DNA from: Sipunculus nudus
Taxonomy: Eukaryota > Annelida > Sipuncula > Golfingiida > Sipunculidae
DNA: 64,000 nt
Assembly (NCBI GenBank): GCA_026874595.1
Contig: CM049310.1
Coordinates: 85,475,056-85,539,055, forward strand
Direction: 5' to 3'
This document shows positions 12,400 to 23,330 of the stretch, in pieces; the first letter of the stretch is position 1; each line of letters starts with the position of its first letter. The translations under genes and the position numbers were made by a program. The notes beneath the pieces are model-generated. The model was not told the origin of the DNA. It did no database searches and was given only the letters and a program-made list of their open reading frames with translations.

Positions 12400-12944
12400 A
12401 CTGAGGTCGCCAGAACTGACACGCCAGCCAGCCAGGTCCGGCTCGCCCTCGCTGACCGAACACCACCGGGGAATTCCCCAAGTAAACCCGGGAGCCTGAG
12501 CCTAGCAACCAGCCAGTAATGTCCGAGCGTCACCGGCCTACCCCTGGACTACCGTGAGTCCTGCCCTGAGCCTTGTCCCTTTCAACCAGGTACGGTGTTC
12601 GTTCGATCTGAGCCTTTTCCGGAGCCTTTCCTGGTTCTCGTGCCATCATGCTTGAGCCTTGTCCCTGCTGGTCCTGACCGGACCCCCGGTTTTTACGTCT
12701 CGGAGCCTTGTCCCTGATCCTTTCGGGATCCCCTCAACTTTTATCCACCAAACGGCTGGCTCTTTAGGGCCTGGTTCCATACTGTCGGCAACGGGCTGGC
12801 CTACTCTTCTATCGAAAAACAGTATGGGATCTTTTACGTGCCCATCCCCTTCTGGACACGGGACCGCCATTTTACGTCCTCATCCGATGGACGGCCCGTA
12901 TTTTGCTTTTGCAGTCGGGCGCTGCAGAGCCCGGAGCCTTTCTA
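12400..12944 (-). other. GC-rich 3' portion adjoining the LINE fragment
   Basis: Much richer in G and C than its surroundings, and directly downstream of the LINE stop on the minus strand. It contains recurring GGACAAGGCTC-type stretches (12567-12580, 12655-12665 and 12700-12715 in plus-strand form AGCCTTGTCC). I read it as the element's 3' untranslated region, possibly with short internal repeats. That is inferred from position and composition. Confidence 0.4.
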
Positions 12945-13690
12945 CCCCTCCCCCACTTTTTCTAGTGGGGTGATGATACTGGGGTTCCGTTTGCCACTGA
13001 TTTTTTGCCAGTCGAGCCATATTTTGAGGTCTTTATAGAACTTCTCTTGCTTCACCTTTTCGACATAGCCTTTGCTCAACCTTAGAATGTGGTCTTTCAC
13101 ATATTCTATTTCTGCCTTCTCGTGAAGCACAGATACTCGGGTTCGAGGCGGGAGTCTCAAGGCCGTCATTAAGGCTCTGTTTTGAAGCCGTTGAAGTGTC
13201 TTAATGTGGTGCTCTTTGGCTGAGATCAGGGCTATGCAGCCGTACATCATAACCGGTCTGATCCAGGCTTTATAAAGGTATATCAAACTTTGGGTTGACA
13301 TGCCCCATGTCCCTGCTTTTAGCACTCTTAAGCAGTTTAGTCTCGCTTTGACCCTCTGTTCGATATCCTTTATATGAGCCGCCCATGTGAGTCTCTTATC
13401 AACCGTCAGCCCCAGGAATTTTACCTGGTCTGTGAATTGAATTGGTTCTCCGGCCAATTTCAGTTCTGGCGCTTTGTCGGCCTTGCTGCCTTTCAGGTGC
13501 CTACCGAACTTGCAAGCCTGCGTTTTTGTCGCATTGACTCTTACCCGCCATCTGGCGCACCACTCGGTCACTTCATCTAGACCTGCCTGTAGCCTGGGTG
13601 CTGCTCTCTTGCTATGTGTCCATAGCGCAGTATCATCCGCAAATTGGCTCGTCGCCCCCGTGCGGACTCCCCCGCTTTTATGTCACCCCG
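12945..13690 (-). pseudogene. 5'-truncated non-LTR retrotransposon (reverse transcriptase C-terminal part)
   Basis: The minus strand encodes the end of a LINE reverse transcriptase. The catalytic box reads QFADDTALW (FADD at plus 13632-13643). It is followed about 70 residues later by FLGLTVDKRLTWAAHI, then RPVMMYGC and LQRLQNRALM. This order (palm catalytic motif, thumb, connection) is typical of Jockey- and CR1-like LINEs. The frame stays open for about 240 codons to a stop near 12942, so the copy is only lightly decayed, but everything upstream of the palm motif is gone. Truncation at about 13690 is the usual product of incomplete target-primed reverse transcription. The endonuclease and ORF1 are missing, so it cannot move by itself. 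Confidence 0.9.
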
Positions 13691-14029
13691 TAACAATAAT
13701 TAATAGGCTCACAAAATATATCGGATTACATATTCCTCAAAGCCGTTGTTATCAGCAACTACCGGCACTGTATTATGTCCTGAAAGAGCTTCTGTGTTCT
13801 TAATAACATTTCAAACAAACAGCAGTCCGCTTATTGTTTACTGTTGGAGATTTTCTTTAGTTTCCACCCATTCTAAGCTTTTAAAGAATTCCTTTTTTGA
13901 TTATTTTTTATGGCTGAGATACCGAAGCGGGAGCGCTTTGATACGCGCTTTAGTTAAGCAATTTTACAGTTTTCTTCGCGTGGCTTTTGAATGGGTCAAT
14001 TTAAAATAACAGAAAAATAGTAGCATTGA
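13691..14029. other. No feature recognised
   Basis: AT-rich sequence between the LINE fragment and the small MITE; the short ORFs lack recognisable domains. Confidence 0.6.
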
Positions 14030-14236
14030 CCCTTTACTGTTTAGAGGGCCACTTGAGCGCAGAATGGCACCTTTAATGTCATCATTTGAATTGATTCCCT
14101 GAGATGCAACATACTGCATTTTACATAAATATGTAATTAAAATACAGCACATGGCGAGCAAGACACTATCTGTAGTGTACGTGTAAACAGTATCAGAATA
14201 TGTCCAAAATCCAAAATGAATTTAAACAGTAAAGGG
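14030..14236. mobile_element. MITE with CCCTTTACTG termini at TTAA-like sites
   Basis: The element begins CCCTTTACTGTTTA and ends TAAACAGTAAAGGG, nearly perfect inverted termini of about 14 bp. The flanks are TTGA (14026-14029) and TTAA (14237-14240), so a TTAA target with one changed base is plausible. This suggests a piggyBac-type MITE. The match also continues as GCAT/ATGC outside, so the true terminal repeat could be longer and the target different. Length is about 207 bp with no ORF. Confidence 0.65.
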
Positions 14237-14269
14237 TTAATGCCAGCCACTCACCATCTACATTTTCAT

Positions 14270-14655
14270 ATGGTTTTATTTTGTGATTTCTGGCTTACTC
14301 TGCGTATATATAAAATGAACTGTAGCTAATCCCTCTTAAGAAAAGTTCTTATAACACCTCTGTGACCTACAAGCTGTCAGTAAACGTGGTACATGCGCCA
14401 ATGTTGACAAACAGAAAAGTATGCAAAGTCAGGTGGTTGGTCGGACATATATGGATGTTAATAGGTCACTAATTGCAAAACTCTGGTTCATCCAACTTGC
14501 CGTCAGATGTCACTGTTGATTTTTCTTTATTATTATTTTGGCCTCCCTCCTCTGTTATAAACACGTGGACATAATCAAAACCGACAGCCTATGTAAAAGG
14601 TTCAAGGATTATCTTTTGTTGAAAAACCTCAGATATCGGAACAGGCCCCTTTAAC
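14270..14655 (+). repeat. Dispersed repeat 'B', copy 1
   Basis: One of four copies of a roughly 400-bp family in the window (others near 44545, 50030 and 54105). Landmarks in order: GTTCTTATAACACC, a variable middle with CCAGATGT-like text, TTATAAACACGTGGA, an AGCCTRTGT block, then AGATATCGGAACAGGCCCCTTTAA at the end. There is no ORF and no clear terminal repeats. It is probably a short non-autonomous element; its class is unknown to me. Confidence 0.7.
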
Positions 14656-15895
14656 GAGAGAGACGTGACAGATACGACAACTACGCATCTACATTTCCTC
14701 TCACTGTCGGCAGTATATTGTTGAAGACGAGTATGACTGACATAACATAAAACCATGCAACCCCTGCAAGCTGATAATAAACCTTGTCTATTTCAACCAC
14801 CACGTGTAGCTAAATATAAATTTAGGTCTAATGCACAGTATATTTAATTTATCAGCCTAATTATGCACTTTAAATTTGCTAAAACACAGTAATCATTTGG
14901 CTCACTTTAATTGGCTTGTATATGGTTGTATTATGATAAGCGTATTCATATTCAATGTCAATTTAAATAGGCCTATATCCCAAAATAACGCAGAAATTGT
15001 ATACAGGGCAGTGTAAAACCTCTGATGTGAGAATGAATTACCTGCACCAAACTGCACGGTAAAAAAATGTAGAGCTAGAAATTGCATTCTAAGGAATTTT
15101 TGTGCAAATGTTACCCCAACCAGTGTTTGCATATTCGTGCATGCGTGACTACATTTGGGAATATTCCTGGAAGTCCTTCCTCGGCCCGGATCATTAGGCG
15201 GATCTCCACCGAAATTTTATCGATTCTTCATTGCCCCATTCCTGAAAATGTCATGAGATTTCGTTCATGATTGCGTGAGTTATGTTGTGAATAAACACAA
15301 ACACATACACACGACCAATACACACACGTACGTGGATGAACGCACATCCTTCTGGCGGAGGCAAAAGCACTTAACTACGCTGTAGAAGACTTCTAAATAG
15401 AATAAAATGTTAATACATTACGCCATGGTGCTAATGTTTTGTCACACTGTGTGTAACAATAATAGAAAATCTTTTAAAAACGAACAGGATTGGATCACCT
15501 CATAACACCACTTAACTCGGTTTGTGGATTTAGACTTCGGACCGTTCTTCGCTGAAGGCGTTATGTTCATCTCTACGTACATGTGCCATTAACAAGTAAC
15601 CGCCTGATCTAAAATGTCTCACGGCACGACAACTTGTAAGCAAGATGGCGTCTGCTGGTAAATTCAATTACCAAGCAGACACCCCAGGCTTCTACAAACT
15701 TAGGCAAAGTGAGTTAACTCCCAGACTTCGCATGACTTAAAGTCATTTACCTTGGGATCTAATATCGCAAGGAGCACATTCCTCGATGGTTGTTAGACGA
15801 AGGTCTCGATCTTCTTCAAACGTCCAGATATCAGCAGTTTGCTACTCAAACGTCTAAATATATATGTTCTGGAGACGTCGGGTTGATATAGGTTC
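14656..15895. other. No gene recognised
   Basis: AT-rich sequence with no recognisable domain. CACACA-type dinucleotide stretches occur near 15298-15330. Confidence 0.55.
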
Positions 15896-16370
15896 ATCCG
15901 TCAGTTCCTGATCAATTTTGAGTTGTGCAGATGAACGCGCAATTTCTGACAGGTTATATATCCTTAGTGAATTAGGAAAAAATTTGAACACCGAAAGCAT
16001 AGGCCTGTATCGGGAAGATGGCCCAGCTTTTTTGCGATCAGCATCAGGTAGCGAAGCAACCCGTTCTAGAAAAATGCTGATTAAAATATTCCAGGAAAAC
16101 GGCCTAAGAATCACAGCCCAAACTAATTTAAAATAGGTAAACTTCCTTGATGTCAATCTTGACCTCCGCACCCGGACAAGCCAAAGCCTACAGGAAACAC
16201 AACGACAAACGCGTCTACATAAACCACCAATCAAATGACTGACAATCCATTATCTAGAACCTACCGCAGGCAATCGGCAAAATACTCTCATTATTATCAT
16301 CAAGTAAAGAAATATTAGAAGATGCAGCACCAATATATAATTCAGCCTTAAAAATAAATAAATGAAAGGA
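15896..16370 (+). pseudogene. Penelope-like element reverse transcriptase fragment, decayed
   Basis: The reading starts around 15918 with IGLYREDGPAFLR, then a spacer, then KIFQENGLRITAQTNLK, VNFLDVNLDL and, after frame changes, a Lys-Pro-rich stretch. Near 16300-16345 it continues with ALK-type residues after an EDAAPIYNSA-like run. This order matches the RT of Penelope-like elements (conserved blocks GLYRDDG, NGLKI and FLDVTLDL, then YRKPN and a YI..SNHP stretch). At least two frameshifts and stops break it, and neither the N-terminal RT motifs nor the GIY-YIG endonuclease could be traced. It is a dead 5'- and 3'-incomplete copy. Confidence 0.75.
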
Positions 16371-16538
16371 AGTCAGCAGGGGACCGTCACATTAATGTCA
16401 CAGTCATTATTCTATGTATTGGGCGGCATTAAGGAATGTAATACCGTGTCACTGGAAAAAAAGAGTGATTGAAACCGGTCCCCAGACAAAATAAATTAAA
16501 AAAATATATGGTACATTGATTGAAAAAAAATATCCACT

Positions 16539-16873
16539 ATGCTACAGCCGATCTCCGACCCCTCTGTGTATTTTCACACTTTTATAGGAACCAGCGAAGT
16601 GACGTCAGAGTGGATAGAGCAAGCGACCGGCAATCATAAGGTCATGAGTTCGATTCCCATCAGAAGGGAACGGACCTTTCTGTGTATTCATGTTCGATTT
16701 CTTTATACAATGAACCAACATGGCCATTCATTCATCCCCCTATATAATATATGCCGCTCACCATATAAGGCCACCAGTTCTCCCCGCTGCATGCAAAGTC
16801 GCCACTATGACGTCACTTCGCTGATTCCTATAAAAAATTGCAAATACACAGAAGTTTCGGGGATCGGCTGTAG
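16539..16873. mobile_element. Fold-back composite built from SINE sequence
   Basis: The left 70 bases (16539-16610) and right 75 bases (16798-16873) are inverted repeats: GCGAAGTGACGTCA on the left pairs with TGACGTCACTTCGC on the right, and CTACAGCCGATC pairs with GATCGGCTGTAG. Between them lies a tRNA-like head with B-box GAGTTCGATTCCC near 16646-16658. A second, directly oriented tRNA-like head follows at 16862. The arrangement looks like two SINEs joined head-to-head, giving a hairpin-capable unit. Confidence 0.6.
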
Positions 16874-16961
16874 CTCAGTGGAAAGAGCAAGCGAACGGCA
16901 ATCGTAAGGCCATGGGTTCAATTATCATCGGCAGTGAACCGACCTTTCTGTGTATTCATGT

Positions 16962-16962
<1 letters not shown>
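16862..16962 (+). repeat. tRNA-derived SINE head
   Basis: Starts GGCTGTAGCTCAGTGG, a canonical tRNA 5' end and A-box, followed by GGGTTCAATTATC in B-box position. It then shares CCTTTCTGTGTATTCATGTTCGAT with the copy ending near 16700. The acceptor stem is not restored at the 3' side. A (TA)n tail follows, as often seen at SINE ends. Confidence 0.75.

Positions 16963-17014
<52 letters not shown>
16963..17014. repeat. (TA)n microsatellite
   Basis: About 26 uninterrupted TA dinucleotides directly after the SINE head. Confidence 0.95.
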
Positions 17015-17018
<4 letters not shown>

Positions 17019-17744
17019 ACACGTTAAGCACGTTGGAGTATCGTTGTCATTACTCTTATCGGTCTCGGCACCCGGGCGATCATCAGATAACTGACGCTCG
17101 TTGGGGGACCCAGCTATTACTGTTTTCCCTTTCTGCACGGTTTGGTAGTTTCAGGTGTCGACATTTTGAAACTTATTCACTACGCATGTTCAGTAAGATT
17201 ATCGTCTTGTTGCTTTTGTGATGTAATATGCTGTTTTTCTCCTCCATACAGAGGTTACCATGATCCGGGGTGCATTCATTGTATAAGAACGGTGGATTAT
17301 TTCCCAAGTGGTTAAATATTGTATTTGTTTTCTCTTTAGGGCCCAAATGTGCTACGAAACATATGTTTCTGTCTCGTAACGTTCACTGCGGAATGATTCT
17401 TTTGTGGTTATTGGACCGAATTTTGAATGGGCTCTGGCTAATCAAATGTGGTGGGCGGTTTGGTATTCGGTCTTGACAGTTGCTTTATAAAAAAATAATG
17501 CTGACAAGGAAATTCCCGCCTTAGGGGCATATGTTTTCTTCCTCTTTTTTTACCTCATGCAACTATAGCTGATTTGATCGTGTTTTTGTTGAAGAGTTTG
17601 TGTAGTTTGTTATTCCGTGGGAAGTGCTTTCTTTATAAGTTTTAAAAACTGTGCCCTGACATTTTTGGTTTGACGTTCTTGCTGCATGGCGGGTTATACA
17701 AAATTTTCTTTCTAGCTCTGTTTCTTTTCTTTTTTTTTTGGTTT
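17015..17744. other. No gene recognised
   Basis: AT-rich sequence, nothing supported. Confidence 0.55.
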
Positions 17745-17842
17745 GCCACTGCTGCCGTTTCCAGCATTGTAATGGACACTTTCATTGTTTTGTTGTCCAT
17801 TGCCGCCGTTTCCAGCATTGTAATGGACGCTTTCATTGTACC
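17745..17842. repeat. Short tandem duplication, about 50 bp
   Basis: GCCGTTTCCAGCATTGTAAT followed by GGAC.CTTTCATTGT appears twice in a row with one or two changed bases. It is open in frame, but no gene is associated. Confidence 0.85.
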
Positions 17843-18594
17843 CCGCTTTCTTTAAGAACTCCTGGCCCATCCAGGCCCTTTGGGCCCGACGGTTTAAAAC
17901 CTATATAGCCGAGCTATTAGCTAATATGTTATTTAAGACAAATGAGAGACTTAAATTTGAGACTTCATTGTCAAGCCTGTTCTTGTACCCTAGGAAACTC
18001 CTGGTTCAGAGTCCCTTCCGATCGCTTCCGAATAAAACTATTTATATAAGCTAAAACCAAAGAAAAAAAATACAAAGATCCGCATTAACAAGCATTTAGC
18101 TGGGCTTCTTTGAGTCGTCCTGATGACAGCTAAATAAATGCCAGTTCACATAAAAGTCAAAGAGATTTTCTAATTTTCAAGTATTTTCTGGTGTTTTTCA
18201 CATAGGAAACTCCTGACAGGCCTGGGCCCGTTGGTTACTCACTATTAGAAACTCAATATTTATAGTTCGTAAAGCACGTGACTTCATCATTTTCGAGATT
18301 TTTCTTGCGCCTCATTGGAAATTCCTAGGCTAAAATATAATCAAGTGAGACTTCTACATTTTCTACATACGCCTGTTGCGCCCCCCTCTAAACACGCCCC
18401 TTTAGGCTACATGCATAGGTTAAGATGTCTTTGGTCAAAATGTATAACACGTCGCATAGATTAAGAGCTTTCAACACACGTATTTGAAGTTAAAACCTGG
18501 ATGCGTCATTCGTGCGCTTTAAGATTAACACTGATAAAGTTAAATCTTTAAAAAATAACATTACGCCCAAACAACAAAAACAACAATTTGAATC
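17843..18594. other. No gene; related AACTCCTG...GGCCC stretches
   Basis: AACTCCTGGCCCATCCAGGCC (about 17858) and AACTCCTGACAGGCCTGGGCCC (about 18209) resemble each other; the middle copy near 17996 is partial. They may be fragments of one old repeat. Nothing coding was seen. Confidence 0.4.
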
Positions 18595-18599
18595 TGCCG

Positions 18600-18890
18600 G
18601 TTTCTGTGATACAGAGGCAGAGCACAGGGCTAAGAGCGGGGAGATTGTGAGTTCAAATCTCAGGCGAGGAACGGTGAGATTTTTCATGGTCGGCCCCCAT
18701 CCAGGGTTAGCGCTCTGCATAATGGGAAGGCTGTGCCCCACAGCTGTGTTTCACTCACAAACGAGTGCAAAATTTGGCGAGTTCTTTCATGTTATGACTC
18801 AGTAATGGGGATGACTACACACCCAGGACCCGCAGGTGCGGTATTTACCTGACATCAAGTAGTTGCCTGATTCCAGGATATAATATAAAT
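18600..18890 (+). repeat. Candidate tRNA-derived SINE
   Basis: An AGAGGCAGAGCACAGGGCTA head with B-box GAGTTCAAATCTC (about 18650-18662) is followed by a roughly 200-base body ending in CAGGTGCGGTATTTACCTG-type sequence. The A-box is weak. Assigned from the B-box spacing only. Confidence 0.45.
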
Positions 18891-19490
18891 GACAGGAAGC
18901 GTGTGCTATCGCCCTGTCACGTATTCCAAACCGAAATAGATTTATGCACATGTGCAAACAGGCAAAGATAAGTTAAAGAAGCGGTTACATCCACAAAAAA
19001 TTTATACCTTGGACCACTGTAAGACTGACAGTTATTTTGTCTACCCAAAGGATCGACGAACAACTATAAAGACCTATAAAGACTACCGAACGCCATCATC
19101 TGAGCCTTGGAGAGTGCCCCCCAGTAATTATTGCAACTATTTGTACAATCCATGTAAAACAAGATGTTTGCATTCGCCGAGCGATCGCAGGGAAGCCTCC
19201 CTCAGCCTTCACCCCAGCCCAACGCCCACCCTTCACGATCTAACACCGCCCCCCCCCCCCCCGATTACCCGCAAATGATCGGTAATTGTAAATGCGTGGG
19301 AAAGGGGAAGGGGTAAAGTTTGCTCCACTGTTACTTTGTCAGTCATATGCTGTATTGCTATTTACTATTTTTGCCAATTACTGTTCATAACATTATGTAA
19401 ATGCCGTGGCCTTAAAGGATTTAAGAAATGAATCTGAAAAAAAATATGCCTCACCCTATCCCATTGGCCTGTTGCTAGGGGTTTTCCTTA
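18891..19490. other. No gene recognised
   Basis: Contains a run of C near 19250-19262; the predicted peptides are low-complexity or featureless. Confidence 0.55.
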
Positions 19491-19494
19491 TATA

Positions 19495-20225
19495 TATATA
19501 TATTGGCCGTTATTACAATATTGGACGGTTAGTTCATTATGGTTCGTTATTACGACTCATATTGTAATTACCGTCCCATATTGTAACAATGGTCAATATT
19601 GTAGTAGTGGACTATTTTGTTGTAAAAAACGGCCAATATTTTAATTATGGCCAATAGCTTATTAATAAATGAGTAACATTGTAATAACTTTACCTCACCT
19701 TTACTGTTATGAGCATGGTGGGAGCTAAAAGGGACAGAAAGGCAAATATTGTAAAGAATGAATTTTTAGAAGATTATGATTTAATTCATGTCAAATTTCG
19801 TAGACAACATAAATGTTGACTGTTTCACTGGATTTCAAGTATGACTGCATCTCTCATAATATGAGGAACCTAAATGGCTGTCATTTTATAAGGTATTCTC
19901 AAACGACATATCGCCTGTTAGATTTGGGATTTATTCTTGAGCTTTAACATGTGTAATTACAATATGGGCCGTTTTTCCCACTTCCCTTTTTTATTACAAT
20001 ATGGGTAGGATATGATTATAACAATATGGGTCGTTTTTATTACAATATGGGCCGTTATTACTATATGGGCCATTTTTTTTATTACATTATGGGTCGTTTT
20101 TACAGTATGGGCCAGTTTTATTACAATATGGGCAGGGTATGTTTATAGCATTATGGGTAGTTTTTTATTACAATACGGACCGTTATTACATTATAGGCCG
20201 GTTATTACATTATGGGTCGTCACAG
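19495..20225. repeat. Degenerate tandem array of ATTACAATATGGGCCG-type units
   Basis: From 19960 to 20220 the phrase TTATTACAATATGGGCCGTT recurs about ten times with drift (GGGTCG, GGGCAG, GGGCCA). From 19500 to 19640 related units occur in both orientations, for example TTACAATATTGGACGG and CCGTCCCATATTGTAA. The mixed orientation means the array is not a simple slippage product. Apparent ORFs here are a consequence of the repeat. Confidence 0.85.
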
Positions 20226-20960
20226 GACTCTATGCAGAGGGTCCGTATGCTATTTTGAGCTGCCACAACTTTTCCTAGGGCACATTTTTTCATCGTATCA
20301 GATCAATTTTGAGGCCTTAAACCTCCGCCACCATCCCACCCCACTCCACCTCTGTTTCTGAAATTTTGACCTTAGGTTTTTTCATTAATCCTCCTGGGTT
20401 TAACCCTTCATTTCATAAAGCGAGAAACATGAGTTTTTCATTTTACTGAACACGCATACGGGCGAGAGCCTGGGTCAAATGAGAGGTCAGACATGCTAAA
20501 ATCCCTTACTGATAGTAAGCTTTATTCATATGAACCTTTCATATGCCCTTGGTGTTTCAGGTTGAGTGACCACGATGCACGCATTCCGATCGCTGCCGAA
20601 GGAAGTTCGGCTGTGATCGGTCTAACCTCCATGCAAGTCAGTAAAAACGAAATAAATCACTAAAAATTATATGTGCATTAAAAAATTATATATTCTCATA
20701 TCGTCTATGTCACTGCGGGGACAATAACCTTTAAAATAAGGTACGGCACAGTGTCATACGCAATGCGGTTTCAGAGAACATTGAGGACAAAGGTGAAGCA
20801 AACTCTTTTTGTAAGTATTAGATATCCCATACATAATATGATATATCCACGGTCCGCCTGTATGTCCGTTAACTTTTAGTGTCGCTGCTATGACTTGCCA
20901 GGGCTCAAATGGATTTTCACGTAAATCACCATGACTATACTCTCCGATCAATAATCTCAT
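20226..20960. other. No gene recognised
   Basis: No supported feature. Confidence 0.55.
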
Positions 20961-20964
20961 TTTC

Positions 20965-21275
20965 GATTATAGGCAAAATCCACGCATATTTAAGGAAGTT
21001 AGATGTAACCAGGCTACTTCGTGGGTACGCCTCGATAACCTATTATGAATAAGATGGCTTTTGATGATAATATCCGCATAGGTATGTTTTCCGGCAAAAT
21101 CCATGCATATTTAATGATGTTAAAGGTAACCAGACTTTGGTGGCGTCATGGTGACATACCTAATATTTAATCGGTTTTCATGAAACTCGTAAATATTTAT
21201 CAAAGAATTTCTCACTTGAATCAAATTCTCTGGCAAAGCCCGCGCATATTTAATGAGGTCAGATGTCATGAGACA
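20965..21275 (+). repeat. Three spaced copies of a ~50-bp unit
   Basis: GGCAAAATCCACGCATATTTAA (20973), GGCAAAATCCATGCATATTTAA (21093) and GGCAAAGCCCGCGCATATTTAA (21233) are each followed by a G.T.AGATGTAACCAG-like tail. Spacing is about 120-140 bases, so the full period is longer than the conserved core. Confidence 0.8.
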
Positions 21276-21499
21276 TACGACGGACTTATTATGTACCCTT
21301 TTGGTGGTCTTGTTTGAATTGTTATGGATTCTGCTTGCTAATACTCCAGTGGTTTACTGACTTTATTTATGGCTTACATTTGTTTGCGAACCTGCGGGCT
21401 TATGCGATGGAGTGGCGTCGTCCGGTTCCTGTACGTTATCCCAAATCTAGCATTTCATAGCTAGCATCACAAATTTTACGCAAAAAAAACAGTCAGCTA

Positions 21500-22145
21500 A
21501 AAAGTTCCATCGGATTGAGCTTATTTTTTGCTTTCTGCATTGAAATATTATATAGGGAAAAAAAAGCAAAAAAAAAAACTTTAAAAATCTTTTCTTCAAA
21601 TCTGTCCACCGAGATTGTTCAACATTTCACAGAAATAATCGCAGTAATAATCTATCTTACCTTTATTCGAATGGTTTCAGTTCGGTGAATTTCGGCCGAG
21701 TTACAGGGAGCTGAACTTATTTGGCTAAAAAGCATTCTAAAATTACAATCTCAGAAATGGCTGGAGCTATCATCACCAGCTTTATGCTAATGCTGGTCAC
21801 ATGAGTCATATTTGAAATTGAGTTTTTTGTGGTGCCACCTGCATCAACCTACATTTTACGGGGGGAAAGCAAGAAAACAACTTTGAAAATCTTCCTCACC
21901 AAAATCACCCCGCCATATTGTTCGATATTGTTGAATTTTGGCCGAGTTACAGGGATTTGAACTTAGTCATTTGGCCAAATAAGCGTATACTAACATAACA
22001 ATCTCAGAAACGACAGGAGCTAGTATCACCAAGTTTTGTGCTAATATTTGTCACATGACTCATGTATTTGAAATTGAGCTTTTTGTGGCGGCACCTACAT
22101 CGGCCTGTTTTTCTGGGCAAAAAAACCTCGTAATTTTAGCCCCTT
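21500..22145 (+). repeat. Tandem pair/triplet of a ~260-bp unit
   Basis: The block GGCCGAGTTACAGGGA..TGAACTTA, then CAATCTCAGAAA, then GGTCACATGAGTCAT, then TTTGAAATTGAG and TTTGTGGTGCCACCTGCATC, occurs at 21690-21860 and again at 21940-22110. The unit shares the short GCCACCTGCA-type core with the arrays at 23, 43, 45 and 60 kb, so it probably belongs to the same broad class. Confidence 0.75.
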
Positions 22146-22940
22146 TCTGCTTTTACATTAAAATTGTTTCCTGATGAAACTGTCCAGCCGAATTTTTCAC
22201 AAGAATTATCCTAAGGTAAGGTAAGGTTTTCTCAATTTTATGAGAATAGATCATTGATTTTGGTACAGTCATAGAAACCTGAAGTTGGTCTTGAGGCCAC
22301 GTAAGTCTATATTAAACTGAGGGCCGCAATAGGCTTCTTCTGCAAAACTGTCTTTTTCAAATTCTGTAACACTGCGCGAAAACATATTTAGATGGCCTTT
22401 GTTCATGTTTACTTAAATGTTTTTTTGGCTAAATTATTGTACATTTAACAATGAAAAGACTGTGATATACTTTGGTAAACAAAGCTAGTAGATTTATTGT
22501 ATTAACACACTGAGCTCTGTGTTTATATAAGCAGAGCTCTACAAGCATTATAGATAATTGGTGTCCATATCCAACGTATGTGGAAGATAAATCCCTGAAT
22601 AAACTACATATGTGGTCTGATTTTGCATCTGTTATTATTCTAAACATTTTTGATAAGAAAATATTGTCAGCATGAAAAAAAGCATACCAGCCAAAGTCTT
22701 TCAGTATGTGTTAACAGATTTGCAACAGGCCCAGATTTTGTCGGTATCTAAAAATAGCTTGTCAGATTGCAAACTATTTCAGCTTTGGCAACAGGCCAAG
22801 TTTCAGTCTATTTATATGCAAACTGTATCAGATATTGCAACAGGTCAAGAGTTCAGTCATTGCAGCCAGGTGCGGTTTTAAGAGTGCATTCAGTGCAGTT
22901 GCTGCACCTGACCCATGCCTTCCTCAGTTGAGCTGGGTCA
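22146..22940. other. No gene recognised
   Basis: AT-rich; nothing supported. Confidence 0.5.
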
Positions 22941-22944
22941 TCCG

Positions 22945-23330
22945 AGTGCACCTGACTGAAAAGTTTGATGTATCAGCCTGAACATTTGCAGTACCCATGC
23001 ATCTTTGATAGCTATCTCGTACACAAGATGTGCCACCTACATTGTTTTGCACAGTGAAGGAGGGATCTGATATATCTACCTGAAACTGTGCATGTCTTTA
23101 CATGGATAGCTCCGTCATTTACAAGACTGGTGGCGCAACCTACAATAATTTTTGCACAGTGTATGTACCTGCTTATTTCTCAGGAGTGATTTGAAGCAAA
23201 TACCTGAAATTTAAAATGTCTATACATCTTTGATGGCTTTCGCATACACAAGACTGGTGGCGCACCCGACAATCATTTTTTAAGCATCCATGCCAGTATT
23301 TCAGGAGCGACGTTTGTGTAATTGGTGTTT
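22945..23330. repeat. Decayed tandem units with GGTGGCGCA core
   Basis: ACAAGACTGGTGGCGCAACC (about 23121) and ACAAGACTGGTGGCGCACCC (about 23249), with an earlier ACAAGATGTGCCACCTAC, sit in units of roughly 130-165 bases. Each unit also has CTGAAA, TTTTGCACAGTG and a CAGGAG. block. They resemble the minus-oriented arrays at 45.2-46.0 kb. Confidence 0.65.

Noticed and set aside
12659-12973. Plus-strand ORF of 104 residues in GC-rich sequence
   Set aside because: Lies antisense to the LINE 3' region; the open frame follows from GC content, while the opposite strand upstream has real RT motifs.
16862-16936. Functional tRNA gene
   Set aside because: A- and B-box-like text is present, but acceptor stem pairing and the anticodon arm are not convincing, and the 3' part continues as a SINE shared with the neighbouring copy.
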